41,513 nucleotides of DNA, taken from assembly GCF_000246945.1 (NCBI RefSeq), contig NZ_BAEX01000019.1:1-41513 (forward strand), given 5' to 3'. The notes beneath the pieces are model-generated. The model was not told the origin of the DNA, ran no database searches, and worked only from the letters and a program-made list of their open reading frames with translations. This DNA comes from Myroides injenensis M09-0166 (GTDB lineage: Bacteria; Bacteroidota; Bacteroidia; Flavobacteriales; Flavobacteriaceae). The translations under genes were made by a program, and so were the position numbers. Shown here one piece after another: positions 1-8,635 of the stretch. Within the stretch, counting starts at the first letter, position 1. Every line of letters starts with the position of its first letter.

Positions 1-14
1 GTTTCATTTCCTTA

Positions 15-2186
15 CTAGAATTTAATCGTCAAGCCTGCCAAGATATTAAATTCTGCTTGCGGATAATAGCCTGCCCCATCTATCATTGTCCCTTTATTAA
101 ATTCTGACCAGTAATACCCGTTAGAAATATATTTTACATTAAAAATATTATTTGCCAACAACGATACTCCAATTGATTTAACCCATCCTTTGATTGGAAA
201 CTCATAAGAAGCATTGATATCATTAACAAAATATGAATCTAACTTCGAATTTTTAGCTTCAATATTAGACATATACTGCTCCCCTACAAATTTAGTCATT
301 AGAGAAATATTCATCCCTTTAATAGGTAAATAACTAATAATATTCGATGCTACGAAATCAGGAGAAAATGCTATAGAAGTAGTTCCAAAATTCTTCTTCT
401 CTCCCATCCAACTATCTTTATAATTCCTATTTTTATTTGTACTGATTGAGATACTCGGGTTCCAATACAATTTCTCCATCACTCTAACATTAGCATCTAT
501 TTCTAGACCTAAACGATAACTATCTCCACTATTAGCACGTAACATACCTCCTACATCATTCATTTCACCAGTTAATACTAATTGATCTTTATAATCCATG
601 AAATATGCATTAACGTTAATCGCTGTTGATTCATTAGCATATCGCCAACCTAACTCATAATCATTCATTTTCTCAGCTTTAGGCTTACCTAGTCCTTCAT
701 AATCTTTTCGATTAGGCTCTCGATTAGCTCTAGCATATGATAGATAAAACTGATTGCTATTATCTAATTGGAAAATTAAACCTCCTTTTGGATTGAAGAA
801 ATTAAATTTATCATTAACAAAACCTGTATCAATTCCATCTGCCTCATAAGTTACACGACGATATTGCATATCACCATATAAACTGAATTTATCTGTAAGC
901 TGCCAAGTAGCCTTAGCATAAAAATTCATATCTGTCTTCACAGCATCATCATTATAATACTCTTGTTTATAATTATATTTTACTGGTTCTTTCGCCCATA
1001 GTATTTGTCCGTAATGATTTCCTTCATACTTATTAGCTCCACCACCAACTACGACATTCAATTTATCCGTTTCATAATTAGTACTAAAAATCATTCCATA
1101 AAAATGATTATCTAATCCTTTTCTGCGGATCATATCTGTTTTATTGACTTCTTCACCATTTACTATTATAGGTTGCAAGCCATATTCTTTAAACTTCTGT
1201 TTTTTCTTATAGTTCTCATAATACCCATCTCCTTTTGTATAATGTAAAGAAACATTAGAAGACCATTCAGTTGACCAGCGTTCACTCCAATGTAATTGAT
1301 AATGATTTTGAATATAATTATCTGTCTCATTATTGTAAAATTGCGTTTTCCCCTGATCATCAGTGTACATCCCAGCAGGATTAAAACGACGACCAAATTT
1401 GTCAATTTGTTCTTGATCTACCCCATTCCACGCCTGATAAGTTTTTTGTTTCCCACCAAAAACAAGAGCTTTAATAAGGGTAGTATTCCCCACATACACC
1501 CCTTGCAAATAATAAGATTTCATATTAGAAGAGGCTCTATCAATATATCCATCAGAGTGAATATCTGATAATCGCCCAGCTAACTCAAACTTATTATTTA
1601 TCAATCCAGTACTAAACTTAACAGTAGATTTTCTTGTATTATAACTTCCAAAAGAGTTAGAAATTTCACCATTTGCATCATGCGAGAAGTTATCCGTGTT
1701 TAAATTTAAACTAGCACCAAAAGCAGCGGCTCCATTTGTCGAAGTTCCCACTCCTCTTTGCAACTGTAAGTTTTGAACAGAAGAAGTAAAGTCAGGCATA
1801 TTTACCCAAAAAGAACCTTGAGATTCACCATCGTTATATGGAATACCATTTAGAGTCACATTAACTCTCGTAGCATCAGATCCCCTTACCCTAAAACTTG
1901 AATATCCTATCCCATTACCAGCATCAGTAGTAGTAACCACTGAAGGTAAATACCCCATCATAGTAGGAATATCTTGACCAATATTTCTACCAGCTAGATC
2001 TTTTTTAGAAAGGTTATTATAAGCGATTGGAGTCTTGTTATCTACTTGTACTGCAGATAAGATAATTTCATTTAATGCAGTCTGTTGAATTGAATCTTTA
2101 ATCTGTTCTTCCTGTGCATTTGAAATGGTAATAACACTAATGCTAAAAGCAATAGTCAGTAAAGGTTGAAAAAAACTTTTTTTCAT
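15..2186 (-). CDS. TonB-dependent outer-membrane receptor, predicted thiamine-family uptake
   Basis: A 723-residue TonB-dependent receptor expected to carry a ligand across the outer membrane using energy from TonB/ExbBD. It has an N-terminal signal peptide, a plug domain near residues 50-170 with the usual RVRGSDATRVNVTLNG stretch, then a long barrel ending in phenylalanine (TIKF), as expected for BamA-inserted barrels. It lacks the CarboxypepD-like N-terminal domain of SusC proteins. I start it at the ATG at 2186, which begins a typical MKKSFF signal peptide; the frame is open further to a TTG at 2219. The leader contains a TPP riboswitch, so the ligand is inferred to be thiamine or a precursor or phosphate. 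In other Bacteroidetes such receptors sit with PnuT and a thiamine kinase; any such genes would lie beyond the left edge. Confidence 0.9.
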   Translation of the reverse strand: MKKSFFQPLLTIAFSISVITISNAQEEQIKDSIQQTALNEIILSAVQVDNKTPIAYNNLSKKDLAGRNIGQDIPTMMGYLPSVVTTTDAGNGIGYSSFRVRGSDATRVNVTLNGIPYNDGESQGSFWVNMPDFTSSVQNLQLQRGVGTSTNGAAAFGASLNLNTDNFSHDANGEISNSFGSYNTRKSTVKFSTGLINNKFELAGRLSDIHSDGYIDRASSNMKSYYLQGVYVGNTTLIKALVFGGKQKTYQAWNGVDQEQIDKFGRRFNPAGMYTDDQGKTQFYNNETDNYIQNHYQLHWSERWSTEWSSNVSLHYTKGDGYYENYKKKQKFKEYGLQPIIVNGEEVNKTDMIRRKGLDNHFYGMIFSTNYETDKLNVVVGGGANKYEGNHYGQILWAKEPVKYNYKQEYYNDDAVKTDMNFYAKATWQLTDKFSLYGDMQYRRVTYEADGIDTGFVNDKFNFFNPKGGLIFQLDNSNQFYLSYARANREPNRKDYEGLGKPKAEKMNDYELGWRYANESTAINVNAYFMDYKDQLVLTGEMNDVGGMLRANSGDSYRLGLEIDANVRVMEKLYWNPSISISTNKNRNYKDSWMGEKKNFGTTSIAFSPDFVASNIISYLPIKGMNISLMTKFVGEQYMSNIEAKNSKLDSYFVNDINASYEFPIKGWVKSIGVSLLANNIFNVKYISNGYYWSEFNKGTMIDGAGYYPQAEFNILAGLTIKF

Positions 2187-2251
2187 TCGTAAAATAATTT
2201 TTACAAATAAAAGGGGCAATTATTTTATGATTAATAATTACACTTATCCAT

Positions 2252-2275
2252 GACAACCATAAAAGAATGTGGTTG
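2252..2275 (-). other. Leader hairpin between TPP aptamer and receptor gene
   Basis: On the minus strand GCAACCA and UGGUUGU can form a 7-bp stem around a 10-base loop, just after the aptamer. It is not followed by a U-run, so it is not a plain intrinsic terminator. It may be part of the riboswitch expression platform. The mechanism cannot be decided from sequence. Confidence 0.4.
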
Positions 2276-2280
2276 CACTT

Positions 2281-2353
2281 TACTCCCTTGGCAGCATTAC
2301 CCGCCCAGGTTCTATGGGTATGATCTCAGCCGTACGGCACCCCTTTGAGATTT
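2281..2353 (-). promoter_or_regulatory. TPP riboswitch (THI element)
   Basis: Read on the minus strand, the leader contains the hallmarks of the thiamine pyrophosphate aptamer in order: GGGGUGCC, the CUGAGA pyrimidine-binding core, AUACCCAUAGAACCUG, a GGGUAAUGCUGCC stem and AAGGGAGU closing the 3' side. These are the invariant THI-box blocks with the correct spacing. It lies between a consensus promoter and the receptor start about 95 bases downstream. Binding of TPP should lower receptor expression when the vitamin is plentiful. Confidence 0.95.
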
Positions 2354-2359
2354 ATGGCG

Positions 2360-2389
2360 CAAATATAAATAGTATATTACAATTTACAA
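2360..2389 (-). promoter_or_regulatory. Bacteroidetes-type promoter of the TPP-regulated receptor
   Basis: On the minus strand TTG (2387-2389) is followed after exactly 19 bases by TATATTTG (2360-2367), a full match to the Bacteroidetes -33/-7 consensus TTG-N19-TAnnTTTG. The predicted start of transcription is about 2353, right at the beginning of the TPP aptamer, which supports both calls. Confidence 0.8.
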
Positions 2390-2535
2390 GACTAAAAGCC
2401 TTTTTTAATACTAAAGTAGTTAAGTCAACTTTTAAAAATTAAAAAAAGTCAAGATGGACAAGCTATAATTACATTTATAAAACAATCAGTACCAATCGAC
2501 TACGATAGCAGATGCTAGTAACTTGACTAAAACGT

Positions 2536-2611
2536 AAGTCCATAATGAGTCTATTAAAACCTTTGAATTAATAGAGACACTATGGACTCATCATGGACTC
2601 ACTATGGACGC
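2536..2611. repeat. 11-bp-phased inverted repeat array (core ATGGAC)
   Basis: Gene-free stretch between the receptor leader and arfB. GTCCAT (2538) and GTCTAT (2549) stand 11 bases apart. After a 10-base spacer the inverted words ATAGAG (2571), ATGGAC (2582), ATGGAC (2593) and ATGGAC (2604) follow, each 11 bases after the last. The arms 2536-2557 and 2568-2589 pair at 18 of 22 positions. The rest of 2390-2830 holds no gene that I can see. An 11-base step does not preserve a reading frame, so this is not a coding repeat. Two similar arrays lie at about 16.2 and 33.5 kb. Confidence 0.7.
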
Positions 2612-2830
2612 ACCCACCAGAATTCCTGTCTCGTCCTACTATAACTGTACAGCTTTACCATTACATATAGCACTCAGAATTTAAAATTTAGCTCAAAATA
2701 CTATGCTTTTTTATATATAAAAGACTGTGGAAAAAATGTTATTACATCTTAGACAAAATTGATAATATGTTCTATCTATTTAATATATGGTAGATATCTT
2801 TATTTCACTCTCTTCATTCAAGAAAGACAT

Positions 2831-3229
2831 CTAAAAGCTCCTCTTTCTTAAAGTCTTCTTCAATGAAAGCTTTATTTTATCTTCTTTTCGTTTCTTAATA
2901 ACTCTTCGTGGAACCTTTGTAGGTTTGCGTTCTTTTTCTACTTTTAGAGCTTCACTTAATAAATTAAAGAATCGGTCAATAACGATTTCTTTATTTTTAA
3001 TTTGACTTCTTGTAGAATCCGCATCTAGAATCAATACACCTTCTTTAGTTAATCTATTTTTTAATTTAAGCAGCAATAATTCTCTTTCTTCTAGTGTAAT
3101 ACCTTCAGATAAATGACAATCCCATGACAAAATAACCTTAGACGAAACCTTATTTACATTTTGTCCCCCAGCTCCACTACTTCTAACTGCTTTAAATGTT
3201 AATTCTTTTTCAATTTTATCCGTATCCAT
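2831..3229 (-). CDS. arfB: Peptidyl-tRNA hydrolase ArfB (YaeJ-type ribosome rescue factor)
   Basis: A 132-residue release-factor-like protein that frees ribosomes stalled on mRNAs lacking a stop codon by hydrolysing peptidyl-tRNA. The class-I release factor motif GGQ is at residues 21-23 (SSGAGGQNVNKV), inside the catalytic domain. The C-terminal tail after about residue 100 is strongly basic (KKRKEDKIKLSLKKTLRKR), as in E. coli ArfB where the tail occupies the empty mRNA channel. The length matches the family (about 130-140). Its ATG overlaps the end of the upstream pnuC-like gene by 14 bases, so the two are probably co-transcribed and translationally coupled, though no functional link is known. 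Confidence 0.9.
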   Translation of the reverse strand: MDTDKIEKELTFKAVRSSGAGGQNVNKVSSKVILSWDCHLSEGITLEERELLLLKLKNRLTKEGVLILDADSTRSQIKNKEIVIDRFFNLLSEALKVEKERKPTKVPRRVIKKRKEDKIKLSLKKTLRKRSF

Positions 3230-3839
3230 TCTCTCTTTTTAAAATTTTGTACCATGAAATATATGCCATTGTAGCAAGTATAGTAAATATAGCAAATTGA
3301 ACTGCTAAAATTCCCAACCCTCGATAAGCATATAAAGGAATTGAAATAATATCTGCTATAATCCACAATGTCCAATTCTCTATTTTTTTCAGTGCCATAT
3401 AATACATACCTGTAAAAAATAAACCTGAGGTAAAAATATCAATATAATTTTCTGGTTTTATTTCATAATCGAAAACCTTATAAACTGCATATACTACAAA
3501 CAGCGTTATAAAAAATATTAAAAAGCCAAATAACTTTTCTTTATTATTCGTTCTAGAAATCTTTAAGACTGTTCCGTTATTTGATTTCCTTGACCAATTA
3601 TACCATCCATAGATACTCATAATTGAATAATAACCGTTTAAAATCATATCGCCTAAATATCCCGCCAAATACAATAAATAAACAGATATAATAGTAGCAA
3701 TCAAGCCTGTCGGATATACAAATATATTTTCTCTACCTGCATACCAAACACTTAGTATCCCAAAAATAAAAACAATGGATTCTAATATAATATGCAACCA
3801 GCTAGTGTCTTTATAAGAACCAAAAAAGAAATCTATCAT
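3216..3839 (-). CDS. pnuC: PnuC-family vitamin transporter (nicotinamide riboside or thiamine)
   Basis: A 207-residue integral membrane protein with about seven hydrophobic segments and the family's YSIMSIYGWYNW and WTLWIIADIISIPLYAY segments, which match PnuC facilitators (known members are 200-240 residues). PnuC proteins import nicotinamide riboside. In Bacteroidetes a paralogue, PnuT, carries thiamine, and a TPP-riboswitch receptor lies only 1 kb downstream on the same strand. No riboswitch precedes this gene, so the substrate is open and nicotinamide riboside is the default. It follows the terminator of the BI-1 gene by about 20 bases and overlaps arfB. The start ATG at 3839 gives a normal N-terminus. 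Confidence 0.85.
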   Translation of the reverse strand: MIDFFFGSYKDTSWLHIILESIVFIFGILSVWYAGRENIFVYPTGLIATIISVYLLYLAGYLGDMILNGYYSIMSIYGWYNWSRKSNNGTVLKISRTNNKEKLFGFLIFFITLFVVYAVYKVFDYEIKPENYIDIFTSGLFFTGMYYMALKKIENWTLWIIADIISIPLYAYRGLGILAVQFAIFTILATMAYISWYKILKRENGYG

Positions 3840-3850
3840 ACAATTCAGTG

Positions 3851-3884
3851 TAAAAATAAAGCCGTAATTTTAATAATTACGGCT
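3851..3884 (-). terminator. Intrinsic terminator after the BI-1/YccA gene
   Basis: AGCCGTAATT and AATTACGGCT form a 10-bp stem with a 5-base loop at 3860-3884, followed on the minus strand by a U-rich tract. It sits 26 bases after the BI-1/YccA stop and just ahead of pnuC. Confidence 0.85.
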
Positions 3885-3909
3885 CTAAATTATAACTTAT
3901 ATTTTTCAA

Positions 3910-4620
3910 TTAATTATTTCTGCTCATTAATATTCTCAAAATATACCAGAATAACAACATTAAAGAAGCAAATAAGCTTAATGCTGCTGGTACATATTGA
4001 TCAGCTGCAAACTCATTTTTAATTTGCCATGTGTTATATAATATAGATCCAGAAGCTAAACCAACCATAGCTAATGAAAACCATAATCCTAGGTTAAATC
4101 CAAAAATCATACCCGCTATAATAGTTCCCATTGCTAAAAAGAAACCAATAGTTAATATTGATCGAAGGAAAGAGAAGTTGGCATTAGATCCAAATACTAC
4201 TCCTGTTAATCCACCAAAAAGTGCTAATGTCAATACACCTGCCTGAGCTATTAAGGATAAATCACCTGTCATACTCATTGCTACATATAAAATAGGAACA
4301 AAAATAAATGCTTCAGCTAATATATATAGTCCAAAACCAGCATATTGTTGTGGTTTATTTGCTGTTTTATAAGTTAGGTTTTGAGCAAACCAAGTTATCC
4401 CCATAAATGCTCCTAAAATAATCAACCAAGAGAATTTACCCATCCCCATTAAAGAAAACATTCCTTCTACGATAAATGGTGTATTTAAAAGAACTGCTTC
4501 AAAAATGATAAAAACCAATACACCTACTGCTAAATTCCCATAGGTTCTTTTATAAAACTGTGCTTTAACAACATCAGATTCGTGAGCTACTGGTGTTGCA
4601 TAATTAAAATTATTTTCCAT
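3910..4620 (-). CDS. Bax inhibitor-1/YccA family membrane protein
   Basis: A 236-residue protein with seven predicted transmembrane helices after a short polar N-terminus (MENNFNYATPVAHES), matching the BI-1/YccA family. Characterised bacterial members include E. coli YccA, which modulates the FtsH protease, and B. subtilis YetJ, a pH-sensitive calcium leak. The role here is inferred only from the family. The C-terminal helix ends in ILRILMSRNN, and an acidic residue in the helix preceding it (NEFAADQYV) may belong to the aspartate pair used in calcium gating. It is a single-gene unit with its own -7 box upstream and a strong terminator downstream. Confidence 0.9.
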   Translation of the reverse strand: MENNFNYATPVAHESDVVKAQFYKRTYGNLAVGVLVFIIFEAVLLNTPFIVEGMFSLMGMGKFSWLIILGAFMGITWFAQNLTYKTANKPQQYAGFGLYILAEAFIFVPILYVAMSMTGDLSLIAQAGVLTLALFGGLTGVVFGSNANFSFLRSILTIGFFLAMGTIIAGMIFGFNLGLWFSLAMVGLASGSILYNTWQIKNEFAADQYVPAALSLFASLMLLFWYILRILMSRNN

Positions 4621-4652
4621 AACTTTTTTGTTTCAATATTTCGACGAAAATA

Positions 4653-4660
4653 CAAAAATA
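4653..4660 (-). promoter_or_regulatory. -7 promoter box of the BI-1/YccA gene
   Basis: TATTTTTG on the minus strand matches the Bacteroidetes -7 consensus TAnnTTTG, 33 bases upstream of the ATG at 4620. No good TTG lies at the -33 position, so the call rests on one element. Confidence 0.45.
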
Positions 4661-4679
4661 TATAAATACTACAACTATA

Positions 4680-5294
4680 TTATTTGATTTCTAATGTAAA
4701 AACCAAAACAAATCCATCTATTTTAACATTACAGTAACGAAACTTTCGTTTATAAGCCTCTGACTCTACGAATGAATTAGCATTCAGATCCACGTACATG
4801 TTATTCTTAAAACTTAAACTTTTTGAATCACACATTTTATACATCGCTTCTTTTGTACACCATATCTCAGTTAGCGCATCAATGGCATTGGTGGATGACT
4901 CAACTAAAAGAAGTTCATTATCATTACAAAATTTATTAGCAATTCTAATAATTTTATCTCTTTTCTTTTCGATATCTATTCCTACATTCTCTGTGCTAAT
5001 AATAATACTAGCATACTGAAAAGAATGCGAAATTGAGATGAATCTACCATCTTTCAAAAAAGGTTTGCCATTTTCATCATAATACAAGTCAAAATCCGAA
5101 TAGCCCGCATTAACTAATAAATGACGTACTGCTAAAAATCCCTTTTGATGCTCTATAGATTTCATTTTCGATAATCGCAGTCTACTCTCTTCACGCAATT
5201 CTATATTAGCAAAAAGGTTTTCTACAGATTCATCTATTTCCCAAATACTAACCTGCGTATTACTATTTACAATATGTTGTTTTAATAATGGCAT
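4680..5294 (-). CDS. 4'-phosphopantetheinyl transferase superfamily protein
   Basis: A 204-residue Sfp/AcpT-like enzyme that moves 4'-phosphopantetheine from coenzyme A to a serine of a carrier protein. The two magnesium/CoA-binding motifs are visible: VGIDIE with D107 and E109, and WCTKEAMYK with W145, K148 and E149. The SISHS motif near residues 87-91 is also typical. The length fits the short Sfp type. No carrier protein or synthase lies nearby, so the partner (fatty acid, polyketide or flexirubin-type carrier) is unknown. It has its own upstream -7 box. Confidence 0.9.
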   Translation of the reverse strand: MPLLKQHIVNSNTQVSIWEIDESVENLFANIELREESRLRLSKMKSIEHQKGFLAVRHLLVNAGYSDFDLYYDENGKPFLKDGRFISISHSFQYASIIISTENVGIDIEKKRDKIIRIANKFCNDNELLLVESSTNAIDALTEIWCTKEAMYKMCDSKSLSFKNNMYVDLNANSFVESEAYKRKFRYCNVKIDGFVLVFTLEIK

Positions 5295-5316
5295 ATATAA
5301 TCATTCTATTACGCTG

Positions 5317-5324
5317 CAAAAATA
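5317..5324 (-). promoter_or_regulatory. -7 promoter box of the phosphopantetheinyl transferase gene
   Basis: TATTTTTG on the minus strand fits TAnnTTTG, 23 bases upstream of the ATG at 5294 and directly after the terminator hairpin. The -33 element is not recognisable. Confidence 0.45.
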
Positions 5325-5326
5325 CC

Positions 5327-5363
5327 ATAAAAAAAAGGGGATGTATATACACCCCTTTTTTTA
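5327..5363 (-). terminator. Intrinsic terminator of the SusCD-metallohydrolase operon
   Basis: GGGGATGT and ACACCCC form a GC-based stem with a near-palindromic TGTATATACA centre at 5337-5355. An A-run on the left and a T-run on the right make it symmetric. It ends the four-gene operon whose last stop is at 5385. Confidence 0.85.
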
Positions 5364-5384
5364 TAATGATTACTTCTTTAAATT

Positions 5385-6224
5385 TTATAAAAAAGTAATT
5401 TTATTACCATTTACTTCTCCTGTAAAATGTCCATTTTCATAAACTAAACGAGAAATACTAGATCCATCATCAAATGTAATAGCAGGATTCAAAATTGCAC
5501 CGTCTTTAGTAAATCCAACCCCAACTCCACCACTTCTATTTACAGTTTGACCAGCTGCATTACTAATTTTAGCAAATCGTGTTTTAGCACCATATTGAAC
5601 TGTAAATCTTTCTTCTGTTCCATTTTCAGATATAATCAAATTTTTGACTTTACCGAAATTAGTAAGCATAACACGATTATACTTCAAATCATCCCAATCA
5701 TCTGCACTCACAGGTTCAAAGGTTAATTTCGCATGATTTCTGCCTGCTTCAAATTGAATATTCTTACCATCGTTACCAGTATAAATAAATTGATAATCAC
5801 CTAAATATCCTTTACCTTTTAAAGTTGCAATTGGATAATTATTATTATCTCCTAGATAATGAATATAATTACCTGTTGTAAATACTAGTGAAATACTACC
5901 GCTCATACGTATAGCATACTCACTTTCGCTAACAGATAAAGAATTAACATTACCAACGTTATCAAAATCAGTAATCATTTCAACATTACCATTAGGTTTA
6001 AACTTAAACAAATAAGTAAAGCCACCTAAAATTGTATTATTAGTGAAATAAGTAACTCGCCAGCCATGTTCTGATGAAAGAAGTAAATCACTTAATTCTT
6101 TCTTTCTTGTTTCAATTCGCTCTGTGGGCGTCTGATCAAATTTTGCATCAAAATTATCACTAGAGCACCCTACTGCAAATCCAGCAATTAAGAGCAAAAC
6201 AACTTTTCTTATTATTTTTATCAT
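5385..6224 (-). CDS. DUF4302-type lipoprotein of a SusCD operon
   Basis: A 279-residue lipoprotein. The signal peptide ends in a lipobox with C20 (FAVGC), followed by SSDNFD, a pattern like the acidic export signal that places Bacteroidetes lipoproteins on the cell surface. The segment RKKELSDLLLSSEHGWRVTY and the later beta-rich body resemble DUF4302 proteins, which occur repeatedly beside SusC/SusD pairs and HExxH lipoproteins. No catalytic motif is visible. It is the last gene of the operon, 18 bases after the metallohydrolase gene. It probably binds or presents the substrate taken up by the SusC/D pair; that role is inferred from context. Confidence 0.8.
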   Translation of the reverse strand: MIKIIRKVVLLLIAGFAVGCSSDNFDAKFDQTPTERIETRKKELSDLLLSSEHGWRVTYFTNNTILGGFTYLFKFKPNGNVEMITDFDNVGNVNSLSVSESEYAIRMSGSISLVFTTGNYIHYLGDNNNYPIATLKGKGYLGDYQFIYTGNDGKNIQFEAGRNHAKLTFEPVSADDWDDLKYNRVMLTNFGKVKNLIISENGTEERFTVQYGAKTRFAKISNAAGQTVNRSGGVGVGFTKDGAILNPAITFDDGSSISRLVYENGHFTGEVNGNKITFL

Positions 6225-6242
6225 AATCTTTTCTATTATTAA

Positions 6243-7103
6243 TTATAGAGATGCAGCAATTTTAGTATTTCTCAAAGCTATTTCACACAATTCATATAAG
6301 TCAATATCAAATGCTGTTTTATAGTACTCAACAACGAAAGCTTCTTTCTCTAGAATTTTCGCTTGTCCTGCTTTATCTTTCACACCATTAACTATCATTC
6401 TATATTCTTCAATATCTCGCAACATCCAAGAAACTTGCTCAGCAAAATCCTCATTTGCATTAGAAAGAGCATAATTCGAAATAAATCCCATATCATTTGC
6501 TTCAGAAGTATCAAATGTATGCCAATCTTGCTGGTAATTTCCTGTTATCTTTTCATAGTTTGGATTGAAAGGTTTTGTCTGATTCAAAATATGAACATAC
6601 TCATGTTGGATGGTATGGATATATTGTTTTACAGCGGCTTCACTTTTTAAATTAATCTTATCTAAACTAAAAAGAGAAATACGATAACCTGCATCTGCAA
6701 GCCCTAAAGTAGTAGTTCCATTAGAATTTAAATTATCACTTCCTATTAACACAATTTCTCTAGCGTTCATATCTTTAAGGAACTTTGGTCCCGCTATCTC
6801 ACGATATGATTCTAGCCAAACTTGATTTACAACTTTTAATGCAGGCCATACTCTATCTAATTTTGGAGGAGTTAAATAACGTTCTAAATCTGTTTTATTC
6901 TTCTCCCCTTTATAATAAACACGGATATTATATGTATCTAAAAAAGTATCATCTATCCAGTTCTCTAAATCTGTTTTTTTCTTAGCAGGTTCATCAATTA
7001 AAACTGTATCACCTAAACTATCCTCTTTTGCACAAGAAAAAGTCAAAGTTCCAAACAAAGAGATGATACCTATCGAAAAAACTATTCTTTTTATCTTTTT
7101 CAT
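6243..7103 (-). CDS. Substrate-import-associated zinc metallohydrolase lipoprotein
   Basis: A 286-residue lipoprotein (lipobox C24, LTFSC) with a zincin signature HEYVH at residues 167-171 (QHEYVHILNQ) and a downstream SNEDF-like stretch (ALSNANEDFAEQVSW) whose glutamate may be the third zinc ligand. This matches the putative zinc metallohydrolases that accompany SusC/SusD pairs in Bacteroidetes. The likely job is to cleave a peptide or protein at the cell surface before import, but no member's substrate is known to me. It lies 5 bases downstream of susD and 18 bases upstream of the DUF4302 gene, so it belongs to the operon. Confidence 0.85.
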   Translation of the reverse strand: MKKIKRIVFSIGIISLFGTLTFSCAKEDSLGDTVLIDEPAKKKTDLENWIDDTFLDTYNIRVYYKGEKNKTDLERYLTPPKLDRVWPALKVVNQVWLESYREIAGPKFLKDMNAREIVLIGSDNLNSNGTTTLGLADAGYRISLFSLDKINLKSEAAVKQYIHTIQHEYVHILNQTKPFNPNYEKITGNYQQDWHTFDTSEANDMGFISNYALSNANEDFAEQVSWMLRDIEEYRMIVNGVKDKAGQAKILEKEAFVVEYYKTAFDIDLYELCEIALRNTKIAASL

Positions 7104-7108
7104 TTCTA

Positions 7109-8623
7109 TTATTTTTTAGGATTATCTTGAACTCCAGATGCTACAACATGGAGAGGTAATGGTAATTGTCTCCTTAAATCATCTTTTTCTAATACATCGA
7201 CACCTGAACCATCAACATATTGGTGAGTTACTACGATGTTAAAACGTTTAATATCAAACCATCTTTTACCTTCTTGTAATTGTTCAATTCTTTTAACCTC
7301 TAAGATAGTTTTAAGCCAATACCATTGTTCTTCACTGTCAATTGGATAAAAAGGTGTTAATTCATCAGGATTATAAGTATATAGAGATTTTATTCTATTT
7401 AACGACAATTTATCGCTACTCGCATTATATCCATTTGTACGAGTCCCTAAAAAGTACTCTAATTCTGTTTTAGCTTCATCGTAACGTTTTTCCATTACTA
7501 GCGCTTCTATGCGATTTAGATATACCTCATCATTTGTAAATAACATGTCTGTTGTATAACCATATCCAGTTCCAGCAGATGGATTGTCTAGTTTAAAATA
7601 CTCCCAATGCTTTGGTAAGAAAACGGTTTGTTGCTGATTTGCACTTAACATCAATCTATTCCAATAATAATCTTTTGCCGCCAATGGATTATTAACTCTA
7701 GTAACTAATTTATTCTTTAAAGCACCTGTCATAGTAAAGCGAACTCTAGATGGTGTTCTTGAAGCATATGAGTTTCCTGTTGCTAATAAAATATTGGTAG
7801 GCTCTAACGTTCTTGAATATGCTTGCCAAGCCTCTACATAAGAAGAAGTTCCAGACCAAGTTTTTACGTCTCTTATTACATTATATCCAGGTTTTGTACC
7901 AACATAACTAGAGTATTTTATTACTTTATCCCATTCACCCTTAAATAAATAGAAACGAACAGCTAAAGCATTAGCAGCATTTTTATTAAAGTGATATTGA
8001 GGTACATTATAATTATTTGTAATTCCTTTTAAACCTTCTACTAAATCAGCTTCAATCTTTTCATATACCTCAGCTACAGTATTACGTTTATATTGCTGTA
8101 CTAATTTCCCTTCAACTCTATCTACATAAGGAACACCTAAATCACTAGCAGCTGTTGCAGGATTATAAGCTTTACCCCAAATAAGTACAAGTTGAAAATG
8201 CGCATAAGCTCTCGCTAGTAAAGCTTCCGATCTCAATGCTTCTCTTTTACTTGGTGATATTTTATCTCCTAACTCATCAAGGGCTTCCAAAGCCTGATTA
8301 GCCGTAGCAATTGCTGCATAACATGTATCCCAATAATGAGAAGGACTGTCTACAGATACATCATCTCCTAATTCCCATTTATAATATTGTGTATTATTTA
8401 CATTTTCACTTGCTAACAATCCAGAATCAGTCACGTTATCAGTATAATCTTCCATAAACTGTATATACATTCCTGACGGATAAGCTGAAACCAATAATTC
8501 AGCTATTTTTTGTTCTGAATCTAATTGTGTTCTATTATCTGGAACCTCTGACAAATAACTATCACAATTAGAAAATAACATTGCTAAAACAAGACTTGAA
8601 ATTAATATTTTTACTTTTTTCAT
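7109..8623 (-). CDS. SusD/RagB-family surface nutrient-binding lipoprotein
   Basis: A 504-residue lipoprotein (lipobox C20, LFSNC) with the typical SusD N-terminus (CDSYLSEVPDNRTQLDS), the ALRSEALLARAYAHFQLVLIWG helix of the TPR-like core near residues 130-150, and the C-terminal KRIEQLQEGKRWFDIKRF motif. SusD proteins form the lid of the SusC barrel and bind substrate at the surface. Together with the upstream SusC (13 bases away) it forms an import pair. The HExxH lipoprotein next to it suggests a peptide or protein substrate rather than glycan, as no glycosidase is present. Confidence 0.93.
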   Translation of the reverse strand: MKKVKILISSLVLAMLFSNCDSYLSEVPDNRTQLDSEQKIAELLVSAYPSGMYIQFMEDYTDNVTDSGLLASENVNNTQYYKWELGDDVSVDSPSHYWDTCYAAIATANQALEALDELGDKISPSKREALRSEALLARAYAHFQLVLIWGKAYNPATAASDLGVPYVDRVEGKLVQQYKRNTVAEVYEKIEADLVEGLKGITNNYNVPQYHFNKNAANALAVRFYLFKGEWDKVIKYSSYVGTKPGYNVIRDVKTWSGTSSYVEAWQAYSRTLEPTNILLATGNSYASRTPSRVRFTMTGALKNKLVTRVNNPLAAKDYYWNRLMLSANQQQTVFLPKHWEYFKLDNPSAGTGYGYTTDMLFTNDEVYLNRIEALVMEKRYDEAKTELEYFLGTRTNGYNASSDKLSLNRIKSLYTYNPDELTPFYPIDSEEQWYWLKTILEVKRIEQLQEGKRWFDIKRFNIVVTHQYVDGSGVDVLEKDDLRRQLPLPLHVVASGVQDNPKK

Positions 8624-8635
8624 AATTATCTAATT

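Noticed and set aside
3216-3839. Calling the PnuC-like gene a thiamine transporter (PnuT) because of the nearby TPP riboswitch
   Set aside because: The riboswitch controls the receptor gene only; this gene is a separate unit with no riboswitch, so the substrate stays open.
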